Notes under the pieces: generated by a model
Seen by the model: the letters and a program-made list of their open reading frames with translations, nothing else
Told to the model about the DNA's origin: nothing
Databases searched by the model: none
Source of the DNA: Firm-04 sp045600205
GTDB lineage: Bacteria > Bacillota > Clostridia > Oscillospirales > Ruminococcaceae
DNA: 64,000 nucleotides
Direction of reading: 5' to 3'
Assembly: GCA_045600205.1 (NCBI GenBank)
Contig: JAZRXM010000006.1
Coordinates: 51,646 to 115,645 of the forward strand
Translations under genes and position numbers: made by a program
Shown here: positions 17,549 to 26,550 of the stretch, in pieces
Layout: each line of letters begins with the position of its first letter
Numbering within the stretch: position 1 is the stretch's first letter

Positions 17549-18919
17549 TCAACTTTCCAAACGTGCAATCACACGCAGCAGCTTGGTTACATCAGACATA
17601 TCGACCAGACCGTCGCGATTGCAGTCAGTTCTGGAAACGCCGTCCGGAGTAATGGTGATAGAGCTATCCTCGCCGACATAGCGGGAAAGCAGTACGGCAT
17701 CTGCAATGGAAACCTTGGTATCATCGTTGATATCGTAGTTCGGAGCAGTTGTCGGAGCAGCTTCTGTCAACTTGATTGCCGTAGCATAGGTGGTCACAGT
17801 GTCGGTCAGCTTGATTTCAAGCGGGGTAGTCAAAGAATAGGATGCACTGCCGTCAGCATCATTTTCATCGGATACAGTCATGAAAACGGACTCACCGCTC
17901 TTGAATGTCGGAGAAGAAAACAGCGCATAGGTAAACTTTTTGGTTGTGGTACGCTTCAAAAACGGCTCAGTTGCATCTTTCTGGCAGAAGCGGAATTCAA
18001 GATCCTTCGGATATTCCTGGTCAAAACTTGTAAGGAGCACAGGCTGTGTTGCATTCAGATTCTCGACCTGGTTGTCTTTTGCGGTAGCAAGGACATTGCC
18101 GCCGCTGATTGATATCTTACCCTCATCGCAGCGCAGACCGCGGTCGCCGCCCGCCTCAACTTTTCCGTCGGAAATGACAATCTCGGTTTCAGCCTGGATC
18201 GCATCATTGCCTGCCTTGACCTCGACTTTGCCGCCTGAAATGGTAACGTCGCCTTTGGTAGACTTGATGCCGTCACCTTCCGCATTCACATCGACCTTGC
18301 CATCCTTAATGGTGACGGAAGATTTTGCACGGATACCGTCCTCAGTTTCGGTCTTGACTTTAATATTACCGCCATTCAGTTTCAAATCATTGTTGCACTG
18401 AATACCATACTGGAAAGCCGCCTCAATACGCAGGCTGCCATCACCCTTGATGGTCAGGTCGTCCTTGGCAAAGATCGTACCCTGTGTTTCGGTATAGGTT
18501 TCGCCGTCATAGAGGAAATTCTCGGTGCCTGCGACCAGATTGATGGACGTATTCTCAGCATTCACAATGTAAACGGGAGCTTCGGAAACACCTGTGATAG
18601 ACACACCATTAAAATACAGCTTAACGGTTTCAGCGTCCACAGTTTCATCCGGTACATTGACGCAAATCTGACCATTCTCCAAAGTGCCGGTAAATTCATA
18701 AGCACCCGATGCGGAAATCGTGATCTTTCCGCCGTCAACTGTTACATTTTCACCCTCTGCAACAGCTTTATTGCCATCCATGGTAATTTTCGCAGTCATG
18801 ACAACTGTCTCTTCGTTCTCCTCATCCGCAGCAAAAGCGAAGGAAGCAGGCGCTGCCGTGCAAAGCATAGAGATTGCAAGCGCAGCAGAACAAATTTTCG
18901 ATACTTTTTTCATACTCAT
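17549..18919 (-). CDS. Secreted Cthe_2159-like carbohydrate-binding protein with C-terminal dockerin
   Basis: The 456-residue exported protein has a signal peptide at about residues 1-31 (basic start, hydrophobic core, ASFAFAADEE cleavage area). The body (about 35-330) is built of short parallel beta-helix-like repeats such as ITISGGKVEVKAGNDAI and resembles the Cthe_2159/DUF4353 family, which binds cellulose or pectin-like polymers. A linker follows. The C-terminus (about 392-456) is a dockerin with two Ca-binding loops, DINDDTKVSIADAV and DCNRDGLVDMSDV, which would attach it to a cohesin on a scaffoldin. ATG 18919 and ATG 18913 are both possible starts. It is monocistronic, with its own promoter and terminator. 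Exact ligand unknown. Confidence 0.82.
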   Translation of the reverse strand: MSMKKVSKICSAALAISMLCTAAPASFAFAADEENEETVVMTAKITMDGNKAVAEGENVTVDGGKITISASGAYEFTGTLENGQICVNVPDETVDAETVKLYFNGVSITGVSEAPVYIVNAENTSINLVAGTENFLYDGETYTETQGTIFAKDDLTIKGDGSLRIEAAFQYGIQCNNDLKLNGGNIKVKTETEDGIRAKSSVTIKDGKVDVNAEGDGIKSTKGDVTISGGKVEVKAGNDAIQAETEIVISDGKVEAGGDRGLRCDEGKISISGGNVLATAKDNQVENLNATQPVLLTSFDQEYPKDLEFRFCQKDATEPFLKRTTTKKFTYALFSSPTFKSGESVFMTVSDENDADGSASYSLTTPLEIKLTDTVTTYATAIKLTEAAPTTAPNYDINDDTKVSIADAVLLSRYVGEDSSITITPDGVSRTDCNRDGLVDMSDVTKLLRVIARLES

Positions 18920-18990
18920 AAATCCTTTCCGTACTATTATATATAATATGTAGTATCACGGCTTCCCCCGATTCCGCTTTACTGTTTATC

Positions 18991-19019
18991 AGTGTAACAC
19001 AACAGGTCTGATTTGTCAA
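18991..19019 (-). promoter_or_regulatory. Promoter of the dockerin carbohydrate-binding gene
   Basis: Minus-strand TTGACA (19019-19014), 17 bases, TACACT (18996-18991). The leader of about 65 bases holds an AT-rich inverted repeat around 18930-18953. Confidence 0.82.
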
Positions 19020-19078
19020 TAAGTTTTCAGCATTTATTCTGTCAAAAAGTGACCTGATACGTCAAATTTAGCAATATT

Positions 19079-21253
19079 TTAAGACAAGTCGCTCTGAGAA
19101 ACGCCTTTCATGGTCAAACCGATTCTGCCGCGTTTCGCATCCACATCCATGACCTTAACGCGAACGATCTGCCCCACCTTGACCACATCCAGCGGATGAT
19201 TGATGCGACCGCGATTGGAAAGCTGCGAAATATGAACAAGACCGTCCTCATGCACACCGATATCGACAAAAGCACCAAAATCCACAATATTGCGTACAGT
19301 GCCAACCAGTTCCATATCAGGTTTCAGGTCTGCGACCGTCATGATGTCGCCGCTGCGTAAAAGCGGAGCAGGCAGTTCGTCACGGGGATCCCGACCGGGT
19401 TTTTTGAGTTCGGCTACAATATCGCGCAGTGTGGGTTCACCAACGCCGAGATTTTTGCTCAGTGTCCCGTATCCCTGTTGTTCGACCTGCTCCAGCAACC
19501 CCGTCAGGCTTCCGCCGATATCGGAAAGTTCGCAGCCGCATTCCTTGAGAAGTGCTTCAGCCGCCGGGTAACTTTCCGGGTGAACGCCCGTATTATCCAG
19601 AGGATTTTTGCCGTCACGAACACGCAAAAAGCCTGCACAGAGTTCATAAGCTTTTGCACCGAGTTTCGGCACTTTCAGCAATGCCTTTCTGCTCACAAAC
19701 GGACCGTTTTCCTCGCGGTAGGCAACAATGTTGTGTGCAATACCGCTGTGAACACCGGAAATATAGGAAAGCAACGAAGCGGATGCGGTATTGACATCCA
19801 CACCGACAGCGTTCACACAGTCCTCAACAACACCCGTGAGCGATTCGGAAAGGCGTGCAGGCGGCATATCATGCTGATATTCTCCGACCCCGATTGCCTT
19901 CGGCTCGATTTTGACGAGTTCCGCGAGCGGGTCCTGCAAACGTCTTGCAATGGAAACCGCACTACGCAGGGAAACATCGTATTCGGGAAATTCCTCAGCA
20001 GCGAGTTTCGATGCGGAGTACACTGATGCACCCGCCTCACTGACGATTGCATAAGCAATCTTTCTGCCGGAAAGTTCTCTGAGGATTTCGGCAACACACT
20101 GTTCCGATTCTCTAGAAGCAGTACCGTTTCCGATTGCAATTGCCGTAACCTGATACTGTTCGATCAGATTCTTCAGCTTCAGTTTGGAGGAAGCGATTGC
20201 AGAAGCGGAATTTGCGGTGATATAGACCACATCGGTTGCAAGAACTTTTCCGGTCGGGTCCACAATTGCGACCTTACAGCCCGTGCGGAAACCGGGGTCC
20301 AGACCAAGGGTGATCTCGCCACGCATGGGCGGCTGCAGCAGCAATTGCCGCAGATTCGAAGCAAATACAGTAATTGCCTGTTCGGATGCAGCATCGGTAT
20401 TCTCGTTACGTACTTCACGCTGTACCGCAGGATTCAGTGATTTCTTATAAGCCTCCAGAGCTGCCTGTTCGACAATTTCGCCGCAAGCAGAGCTGTTCTT
20501 GACATACGGCTTCGTGACAATATTCTCGCCCAGTCCCTCCGGCATCAGAATGGCAACCTTGAGAAAGCCCTCTTTCTCGCCGCGGTTGATTGCAAGAATG
20601 CGATGTTTTGCCGCTTTATCAATCGGTTCATGATGATCATAGTATTTGCGGTAAACGCTGTCGGTATCAGGGTCAACCGCCTTGACAACCAGACTGCCGC
20701 GCATCGCCATGACATTACGCAGACGCTTTCTGACTTCTGCGTCATCGGAGATCTGCTCCGTGATGATGTCTACTGCACCCTGTAACGCCGATTCTGCATC
20801 AGGCACTTCATTTTCCTCATTGATAAAGGCAGCAGCTTCCGTCATCGGGGCGATTATCGGATTCTGTTCCAGAATCAGGTCAGCAAGCGGCTGCAAACCT
20901 CTCGCCTTTGCGACCGAAGCTTTGGTCTTACGCTTTTGCTTATAGGGGCGGTACAAGTCCTCGACCTCGACCAGTGTTTTAGCCTCAGAGATTGCCGCAG
21001 CGAGTTCGTCCGTCATTTTCTCCTGAGCGAGAATGGCAGCAGAAACTTCGTCTTTTCGTTCTTCCAGCTTTCGCAGATAATTCAGGCGCTCGTTTAACGC
21101 ATGAAGTGTCTGGTCATCGAGAGATCCCGTCACCTCTTTTCGGTAACGTGCAATGAACGGAATGGTTTTTCCGTCATCAAGCATAGCGACTGTGTTGTTC
21201 ACCTGCTCCTGCCGCAAACGAAACTCCTCTGCAAGCTGTTTCAAAATATCCAT
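19079..21253 (-). CDS. tex: Tex-family S1 RNA-binding protein
   Basis: Cytoplasmic nucleic-acid-binding protein of 724 residues, the usual Tex length, linked in other bacteria to transcription and RNA or stress functions. In order: helical N-terminal Tex domain (IPFIARYRKEVTGSLDD), YqgF/RNase H-like fold (LGLDPGFRTGCKVAIVD, about residues 315-331), tandem helix-hairpin-helix region (GVDVNTASASLLSYISG and following) and a C-terminal S1 domain (VRNIVDFGAFVDIG, about 645-710). A GGAGGT site precedes the ATG. It is preceded by its own promoter and appears to be monocistronic. Confidence 0.95.
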   Translation of the reverse strand: MDILKQLAEEFRLRQEQVNNTVAMLDDGKTIPFIARYRKEVTGSLDDQTLHALNERLNYLRKLEERKDEVSAAILAQEKMTDELAAAISEAKTLVEVEDLYRPYKQKRKTKASVAKARGLQPLADLILEQNPIIAPMTEAAAFINEENEVPDAESALQGAVDIITEQISDDAEVRKRLRNVMAMRGSLVVKAVDPDTDSVYRKYYDHHEPIDKAAKHRILAINRGEKEGFLKVAILMPEGLGENIVTKPYVKNSSACGEIVEQAALEAYKKSLNPAVQREVRNENTDAASEQAITVFASNLRQLLLQPPMRGEITLGLDPGFRTGCKVAIVDPTGKVLATDVVYITANSASAIASSKLKLKNLIEQYQVTAIAIGNGTASRESEQCVAEILRELSGRKIAYAIVSEAGASVYSASKLAAEEFPEYDVSLRSAVSIARRLQDPLAELVKIEPKAIGVGEYQHDMPPARLSESLTGVVEDCVNAVGVDVNTASASLLSYISGVHSGIAHNIVAYREENGPFVSRKALLKVPKLGAKAYELCAGFLRVRDGKNPLDNTGVHPESYPAAEALLKECGCELSDIGGSLTGLLEQVEQQGYGTLSKNLGVGEPTLRDIVAELKKPGRDPRDELPAPLLRSGDIMTVADLKPDMELVGTVRNIVDFGAFVDIGVHEDGLVHISQLSNRGRINHPLDVVKVGQIVRVKVMDVDAKRGRIGLTMKGVSQSDLS

Positions 21254-21365
21254 AATGTACCTCCGTGTAATATGCTTTGACCAATGCGATCAGCGGATTG
21301 TCCGAACAAATATTGTCTATACTATATTTGTCGTTTTCCGCATGGAATGAACGCGTTTCCATACT

Positions 21366-21394
21366 ATTATATAAAAAATCTTCCGAAAAGTCAA
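21366..21394 (-). promoter_or_regulatory. Promoter of tex
   Basis: Minus-strand TTGACT (21394-21389), 17 bases, TATAAT (21371-21366); leader of about 105 bases without a recognised element. Confidence 0.8.
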
Positions 21395-21525
21395 GCCATC
21401 CATGCATTTTTTCGGTCTGAACGTGTGATTCAATGGTATTTGTGAAAAAAAGCAATGCTTTTCCCCTATCTTTGCAGAAAAACCGCACCTCAAAAAAATA
21501 TTTCTGTGAAATTGCAAAAAAAGGC

Positions 21526-21554
21526 TTGCATTTTTTTGTGAAGTATGCTAAAAT
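21526..21554 (+). promoter_or_regulatory. Promoter of ddl
   Basis: TTGCAT (21526-21531), 17 bases, TAAAAT (21549-21554). Confidence 0.75.
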
Positions 21555-21560
21555 AGAGAA

Positions 21561-21735
21561 AAGCGATTTTTATGGGAACTCGGCAGACATAACGTGATAA
21601 AGCCTTTTTTCTGAATTATGGCGAAATCAGGGTCAGCCTGCCATTCCATTAGAAATCTGCACAAATGTCAAATTGACCAAAGAACAAACCCGAAAGAAAG
21701 GAGCTGCGGCTCTCCGCCGTTGATACTATTGAATT
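21561..21735 (+). promoter_or_regulatory. Long ddl leader with possible upstream reading frame
   Basis: About 175 untranslated bases precede ddl. An AAAGGAG site lies at 21697-21703, 33 bases before the ATG and too far to serve it. A 41-codon frame from ATG 21618 ends with TAA at 21741-21743, overlapping the ddl start. The words around both ATGs (TGAATTATGGC) are the same, 118 bases apart. No known riboswitch or T-box motif is visible. Confidence 0.4.
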
Positions 21736-22764
21736 ATGGCTAAAATGAAAGTACTCGTTCTGTTCGGCGGAACAACAAATGATTATGAACAATCCCTGCG
21801 TTCTGCCACGGCAGTATTGCAGGCTTTGCCCGAGGAACAGTATGAGGCAGTTGCAGTCGGCATCAGCCGAAAAGGACGCTGGCTCTACTTCCCCGGCGAC
21901 ATCTGCGAGATTGAAGCAGGGACATGGGAACAAAATCCCGACTGCTCCCCTGCGATCCTCTCTCCTGACCCAGCCCATCGCGGCATACTCATTTTAGAGG
22001 ATGACACATACAGCCTCAAACGTGTGGATATTATTTTCTCGCTGCTGCATGGCGCGTATGGAGAAGACGGTTCCGTACAGGGTCTATGTGAGCTTTCGCA
22101 CATCCCGTATATCGGAAACGGCATTCTTGGTTCGGCAGTCTGCCGCAACAAAGCAATGGCACATGAGATTCTGAGTGCAGCGGGAATTCACACCCCGCAA
22201 TGGTACAGCATCTCGCAGCGTGATCTGAACCGCATTGATGCCAGATGCGAGGAAGCCGAAGAAAAACTCGGCTATCCCCTGTTTGTCAAGCCTGCAAGCT
22301 GCGATGCATCGAAAGGCACAAGCGTTGTCAACAACTTTGAAGAACTGACTACGGCAGTCAAGCTAGCGTTCACACAGGATTCCACTGTACTGATAGAGCA
22401 GCTTGTCAAAGGAAAAGAACTGCGCGTTGCAGTTTTCGGCTATGATATGCCTTTCTCCTCGTTCATCGGAGAAATGAAATTTGGAAAACTGGTCATCCCC
22501 GCTGCAATTGAGGATGCACTGGTTCCGACGCTACGTGAAATTGCAATTCAGGCATATACCGCACTGGATTGCAAAGAGCTTGCCCTGTTTGATTTCTTCT
22601 ATACAGACAACGGTGAGATTCTGCTGGGTGAAGTCAACACAATGCCATCCCTTGCGGAAGATGCGATTTATCCGCAGTTAATGAATGACCTTGGTATGCG
22701 ATACACCTACCTGCTGGAAAAACTGATTGAGCAGGCTTTGGAACACGCCGACCGTGGTTTCTGA
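21736..22764 (+). CDS. ddl: D-alanine-D-alanine ligase (ATP-grasp)
   Basis: Joins two D-Ala for peptidoglycan precursors in the cytoplasm. The 342-residue protein has the family N-terminus VLVLFGGTTNDYEQSL, then GAYGEDGSVQGLCELSHIPYIG, the ATP-grasp lysine in LFVKPASCDASKGTSVV and the metal ligands in ALFDFFYTDNGEILLGEVNTMPSL. The residue pattern before the active site (SLLHGAYGEDG) fits a Ddl-type enzyme; D-Ala-D-Ala versus D-Ala-D-Lac specificity cannot be settled by eye. The start ATG lacks a close ribosome site; ATG 21745 is an alternative. It is followed after 14 bases by the DUF1934 gene. Confidence 0.93.
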   Translation: MAKMKVLVLFGGTTNDYEQSLRSATAVLQALPEEQYEAVAVGISRKGRWLYFPGDICEIEAGTWEQNPDCSPAILSPDPAHRGILILEDDTYSLKRVDIIFSLLHGAYGEDGSVQGLCELSHIPYIGNGILGSAVCRNKAMAHEILSAAGIHTPQWYSISQRDLNRIDARCEEAEEKLGYPLFVKPASCDASKGTSVVNNFEELTTAVKLAFTQDSTVLIEQLVKGKELRVAVFGYDMPFSSFIGEMKFGKLVIPAAIEDALVPTLREIAIQAYTALDCKELALFDFFYTDNGEILLGEVNTMPSLAEDAIYPQLMNDLGMRYTYLLEKLIEQALEHADRGF

Positions 22765-22778
22765 GCGGAGGTCTGCGC

Positions 22779-23216
22779 ATGCACATTAAAATGCAGGAAA
22801 CCTGCAACGCTATGCTCACGATGGTCAGCACGCAGAGTATCGATAACGAAACGGACAGTTCCACACTGCAATCGGAAGCTGTCTATCAGTTTTCGGAAGG
22901 TTCGGCCGTCATATCGTTCTTCGAAACCGCAGAGGATCAAATGCAGCAGCATACGGTCATCACTTTTCTGAAAGACAAGCTGGTAACGATTAATCGGAGC
23001 GGCATTTGCAATTCCGAATTTCTGATTCAAATCGGGCAGACGCATCCCTGCAAGTACGAGTTGCCGTTTGGAAGTCTGGAACTTTCCATTTTCGGCAAGG
23101 AGATTCGCTCAGATTTGAATGAACAGGGCGGCGAATTATTTCTCTCCTATGCCGTCTATACCAACGGAAGCATCGCCGGTCACAATACGGTCAGCGTCAA
23201 AATTCAGTTGAAATAG
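22779..23216 (+). CDS. DUF1934 (YwiB-like) beta-barrel protein
   Basis: Small cytoplasmic 145-residue protein resembling the DUF1934/YwiB calycin-like family. Features include YQFSEGSAVISFFETAEDQ in the first half and the closing SYAVYTNGSIAGHNTVSV. Members often sit directly before argS, and here argS follows after 52 bases, which supports the call. The GGAGG site lies in the gap after ddl. No catalytic residues are known for the family and I do not assign a reaction. Confidence 0.78.
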   Translation: MHIKMQETCNAMLTMVSTQSIDNETDSSTLQSEAVYQFSEGSAVISFFETAEDQMQQHTVITFLKDKLVTINRSGICNSEFLIQIGQTHPCKYELPFGSLELSIFGKEIRSDLNEQGGELFLSYAVYTNGSIAGHNTVSVKIQLK

Positions 23217-23268
23217 CCGATTTTTCGGATATATAGCCCCACGCAAAAACAGAAAGGAGTTTTCTGAT

Positions 23269-24957
23269 TTGAACCACATTTCCGCGGCATCTCAAGCCGC
23301 ACATACCCTCATTGTGGAAGCACTCGGCAGATTAGTAGCCGATGGTACCTTCCCTGCTGAACCTCTGCCTGATTTCATCATTGAAATTCCCGCAGACCGT
23401 TCTCACGGCGATTTTGCGGCAAATGTCGCAATGGTATGCGCCAAGCCCCTGCATATGGCTCCCAGAAAAATCGCGGAGGCAATTGCATCGGCTCTGGATC
23501 TGCAAGATTCGCCCTTTGCCAAAGTCGAAATTGCAGGACCGGGATTCATGAATTTCTATCTTGCAGACGGCTGGTACAGCGGCGTTGTCCAAAACGTCAT
23601 TGCAGAAGGCAGCGACTACGGAAAAACAAACAGCGGCGAGGGCAAACGTGTTCTGGTTGAGTTTGTATCTGCAAACCCCACAGGTCCGATGCATGTCGGA
23701 AATGCCAGAGGCGGTGCAATCGGTGACTGTCTTTCTTCGGTACTGGAAGCCGCAGGTTACAATGCCGAGCGTGAATTTTACATCAATGACGCAGGCAACC
23801 AGATCGAAAAGTTCGCAACTTCGTTGGAAGTGCGTTATCTCCAAGCCTGCGGGCAGGATATCGAAATGCCTGAAGATGCATATCAGGGCGCGGACATTAC
23901 CGCACATGCAACTGCATTCTTTGCAGAAAACGGCAACAAATACGAAAACGCAGACCGTAAGGAACGCAGAGATGCACTCGTAGCATTTGCATTGCCGAAA
24001 AACATTCAGGGCTTGAAAAATGACCTTGGTCAATACCGCATTCAGTACAACACATGGTTCCCTGAAAGCACGCTCCATGCAGACGGCAGCGTAGCAAAAA
24101 TCATTGAGCAACTGAAAGCAAGCGGATACACTTACGAAAAAGAGGGTGCGCTCTGGTTCAAAGCAGAGGAACTCGGTGCAGACAAGGATTTCGTCATTGT
24201 CCGCTCCAACGGCATCCCGACTTACGTTGTTCCTGATATTGCATACCATTATAATAAGCTGGTCACACGTAATTTTGACCGTGCGATCGACATTCTCGGC
24301 GCAGACCACCACGGCTATGTACCGCGTTTGAAAGCAGCACTCACCGCACTCGGCGTAGATGCTTCCCGTCTGACCGTTGTACTGATGCAAATGGTCGCAG
24401 TCATGCGCGACGGAAAACCTGTCAAGCAATCCAAGAGAAGCGGTAAAGCGCTTACACTCGTCACTTTGCTGGAGGATATCCCGGTCGATGCAGCTCGTTT
24501 CTTCTTCAACCTGCGTGAAGCAAATTCTCACTTCGAATTTGACCTTGACCTCGCAGTGGAGAAGTCTTCCTCCAACCCTGTGTACTATGTTCAATATGCG
24601 CACGCGAGAATTTGCAGCCTGCTCCGTAATCTGACCGATGCAGGAATTGCAATACCCAAAACAGAAAGTGTCATGCTCGAATTGCTCAATTCCGCGCCAG
24701 AACGGGAACTGATCCGCGAACTTGCTCTCCTCCCTGCGGAAATTGATACCGCAGCAAAACTCCTCGATCCATCCAGACTGACCAAGTACTCCGTGGAGCT
24801 TGCAGCATTGTTCCACAAGTTCTACGATGCCTGCAAAGTCAGAGATGCGGAAACAGAGCAGCTTCGTGATGCGAGAATTGTGCTTTGCAAAGCCGTTTTA
24901 CAGGTGCTTGGTAATGTCCTGACACTCTTAAAAGTAACGGCACCTGAGAAAATGTAA
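23269..24957 (+). CDS. argS: Arginyl-tRNA synthetase
   Basis: Class I synthetase charging tRNA-Arg, 562 residues as expected. Visible are the N-terminal tRNA D-loop-binding domain, the HIGH motif as HVGNARGGAIGD (about residues 139-150), the WYSG-like region, and the KMSK-equivalent loop KQSKRSGKALTL, followed by the helical anticodon-binding domain (VQYAHARICSLLR onward). Translation starts at TTG with AAAGGAG nine bases upstream; no better ATG lies nearby. It is probably the third gene of ddl-DUF1934-argS. A weak stem follows the stop. Confidence 0.96.
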   Translation: MNHISAASQAAHTLIVEALGRLVADGTFPAEPLPDFIIEIPADRSHGDFAANVAMVCAKPLHMAPRKIAEAIASALDLQDSPFAKVEIAGPGFMNFYLADGWYSGVVQNVIAEGSDYGKTNSGEGKRVLVEFVSANPTGPMHVGNARGGAIGDCLSSVLEAAGYNAEREFYINDAGNQIEKFATSLEVRYLQACGQDIEMPEDAYQGADITAHATAFFAENGNKYENADRKERRDALVAFALPKNIQGLKNDLGQYRIQYNTWFPESTLHADGSVAKIIEQLKASGYTYEKEGALWFKAEELGADKDFVIVRSNGIPTYVVPDIAYHYNKLVTRNFDRAIDILGADHHGYVPRLKAALTALGVDASRLTVVLMQMVAVMRDGKPVKQSKRSGKALTLVTLLEDIPVDAARFFFNLREANSHFEFDLDLAVEKSSSNPVYYVQYAHARICSLLRNLTDAGIAIPKTESVMLELLNSAPERELIRELALLPAEIDTAAKLLDPSRLTKYSVELAALFHKFYDACKVRDAETEQLRDARIVLCKAVLQVLGNVLTLLKVTAPEKM

Positions 24958-25267
24958 CAAAAAGTTACAAATCAGTTACACGAACTAGAATGTATGTTCT
25001 TGAATTTCGGTGTTTTTTACAACCGAAGCCCATTATTTACGGTACTATATCAAATATTCACAGAATGTTAACGTTTTCGTAACAAATTCCGAGAGCGAAT
25101 GTGTTACAATTTGTAATAAGTTCGGCAGAAGCGGACAGTTTTTGATGTGAACGATTATAAATTGCCACATATCCGTTTGCTCGATCATTACGATTTCTGT
25201 GTTTATTGATTTGCATACTGCATTCCATAAATCCAAATGAATATTGAAGAAAGCGAAGGGATTCTTT
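24958..25267 (+). promoter_or_regulatory. Regulatory region before the CdaR-like gene with repeated GTTAC/GTAAC words
   Basis: This 310-base gap has no gene. It holds several GTTAC or GTAAC words between 24953 and 25107. The last forms a TG-T-TACAAT extended -10 at 25102-25110. The pair GTAACA (about 25079-25084) and TGTTAC (25102-25107) makes an inverted repeat. These could be operators for the regulator that follows. No structured RNA was seen. Confidence 0.4.
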
Positions 25268-26356
25268 ATGTCAAACAGACCTTTTCAGGGACTCGTCGTT
25301 CAGATGCATGACACCATTGACGCTACCGTCGGCGTCGTAGACGAGACCGCGACAATTATCGCTTGCAGCGATCTTTCCAGAGTCGGCACCACCAATGAGT
25401 TCGTATCGCTCGATATGAACGAGAGCGGTGACCTCTTTATCCGTGACGGTTGCACCTATAAACCGTTCGGTGCCCGTACTTCCGCCCCCGACTACGCTGT
25501 TTTTGTCGAAGGTACGGACGAAAATGCTGCAAAGTATGCGGACATCCTCGCAATTGCAATGTCCAGCATCAAGCAGTACTACGATGAAAAATATGACCGC
25601 AACAACTTTATCAAGAATGTTGTCCTCGACAATGTTCTCCCCGGCGATATCGTTGTAAAGGCAAGAGAACTTCATTTCAACGCTGAGATCAGCAGAGTCG
25701 TTTTCCTGATTCGCATCGTTTCCGCAAACGATATCTCTGCTTACGATGTTATTCAGAACCTGTTCCCTGACAAGAGCAAAGATTTTGTTTTCAACATCAC
25801 CGAAACCGATATCGTTCTTGTCAAAGAGATCAAGTCCTCCGTTGAAAGCAAAGACCTCGAAAAGCTCGCTCGTTCCATTGCGGATACTCTTTCCAGTGAA
25901 TTCTATACCCGTGTCAATGTCGGTATCGGTACCAGCGTTGTCGGCGTCAAGGAACTGGCTCGCTCCTTCAAGGAAGCTCAGATGGCTCTCGAAGTCGGCA
26001 AGGTATTCGATACGGATAAGGTCATCGTCAGCTACGATAACCTCGGCATTGCTCGTCTGATCTATCACCTGCCCACTACCTTGTGCGAAACTTTCCTGCA
26101 CGAAGTATTCAAGCGCGGCAGCATTGAGAGCCTCGACCACGAAACCCTGTTCACCATTCAGCGTTTCTTCGAGAACAACCTCAACGTTTCCGAAACTTCT
26201 CGTAAGCTCTTTGTTCACCGTAACACGCTTGTTTATCGTCTGGAAAAAATTAAAAAACTCACCGGTCTTGATTTGAGAGAATTTGACCACGCAATCATCT
26301 TCAAGATTGCTCTGATGGTCAAGAAATATCTGTCGGCAAGTCCTGTGAAATTCTAA
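25268..26356 (+). CDS. CdaR/PucR-type transcriptional regulator
   Basis: DNA-binding regulator of 362 residues. The N-terminal part (about 1-120) resembles a small-ligand sensor domain, and the middle (about 130-280) resembles the GGDEF-like PucR/CdaR region. The C-terminus carries the typical PucR/CdaR helix-turn-helix: FFENNLNVSETSRKLFVHR followed by NTLVYRLEKIKKLTGLD. ATG 25268 has GAAGGG upstream; a TTG at 25244 is in frame but less likely. In other bacteria such proteins control sugar-diacid, purine or amino-acid genes. No such pathway flanks it here, so the ligand is open. A terminator follows. Confidence 0.85.
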   Translation: MSNRPFQGLVVQMHDTIDATVGVVDETATIIACSDLSRVGTTNEFVSLDMNESGDLFIRDGCTYKPFGARTSAPDYAVFVEGTDENAAKYADILAIAMSSIKQYYDEKYDRNNFIKNVVLDNVLPGDIVVKARELHFNAEISRVVFLIRIVSANDISAYDVIQNLFPDKSKDFVFNITETDIVLVKEIKSSVESKDLEKLARSIADTLSSEFYTRVNVGIGTSVVGVKELARSFKEAQMALEVGKVFDTDKVIVSYDNLGIARLIYHLPTTLCETFLHEVFKRGSIESLDHETLFTIQRFFENNLNVSETSRKLFVHRNTLVYRLEKIKKLTGLDLREFDHAIIFKIALMVKKYLSASPVKF

Positions 26357-26372
26357 TTTGTCTGATGTATGC

Positions 26373-26418
26373 GGGGTGCCGGACGAATTTCCGTTTGGCA
26401 CCCCTCATTTTGTTTTTT
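26373..26418 (+). terminator. Terminator after the CdaR-like gene
   Basis: GGGGTGCC (26373-26380) pairs with GGCACCCC (26397-26404) around a 16-base loop, then a T-rich tail to 26418. Confidence 0.82.
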
Positions 26419-26450
26419 CGTTAAATATCATACGGAATGCAAATCTCTTC

Positions 26451-26462
26451 TGCAAATTTGCA
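26451..26462. promoter_or_regulatory. 12-bp palindrome before ftsE
   Basis: TGCAAATTTGCA is a perfect palindrome about 90 bases before ftsE, with a further ATGCAAA 13 bases upstream. It is a possible operator; no convincing promoter could be set in this gap. Confidence 0.3.
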
Positions 26463-26550
26463 TAAGACGTCAGAACCGATGCCCCACTGCTGTCCCTCTC
26501 TCTCCAAGCAGCACTGAGGAGCGGTTTCCGTAAAAAAGAGGAGGATTCCT

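Noticed and set aside
22634..23045. Minus-strand frames opposite ddl and DUF1934
   Set aside because: They overlap real genes and show no ribosome site or conserved motif.
23332..24816. Minus-strand open frame of 494 codons opposite argS
   Set aside because: Shadow of argS; Cys/Phe-rich composition without motifs.
25271..26401. Minus-strand open frame of 376 codons opposite the CdaR-like gene
   Set aside because: Antisense shadow; the sense frame has a clear HTH and ribosome site.
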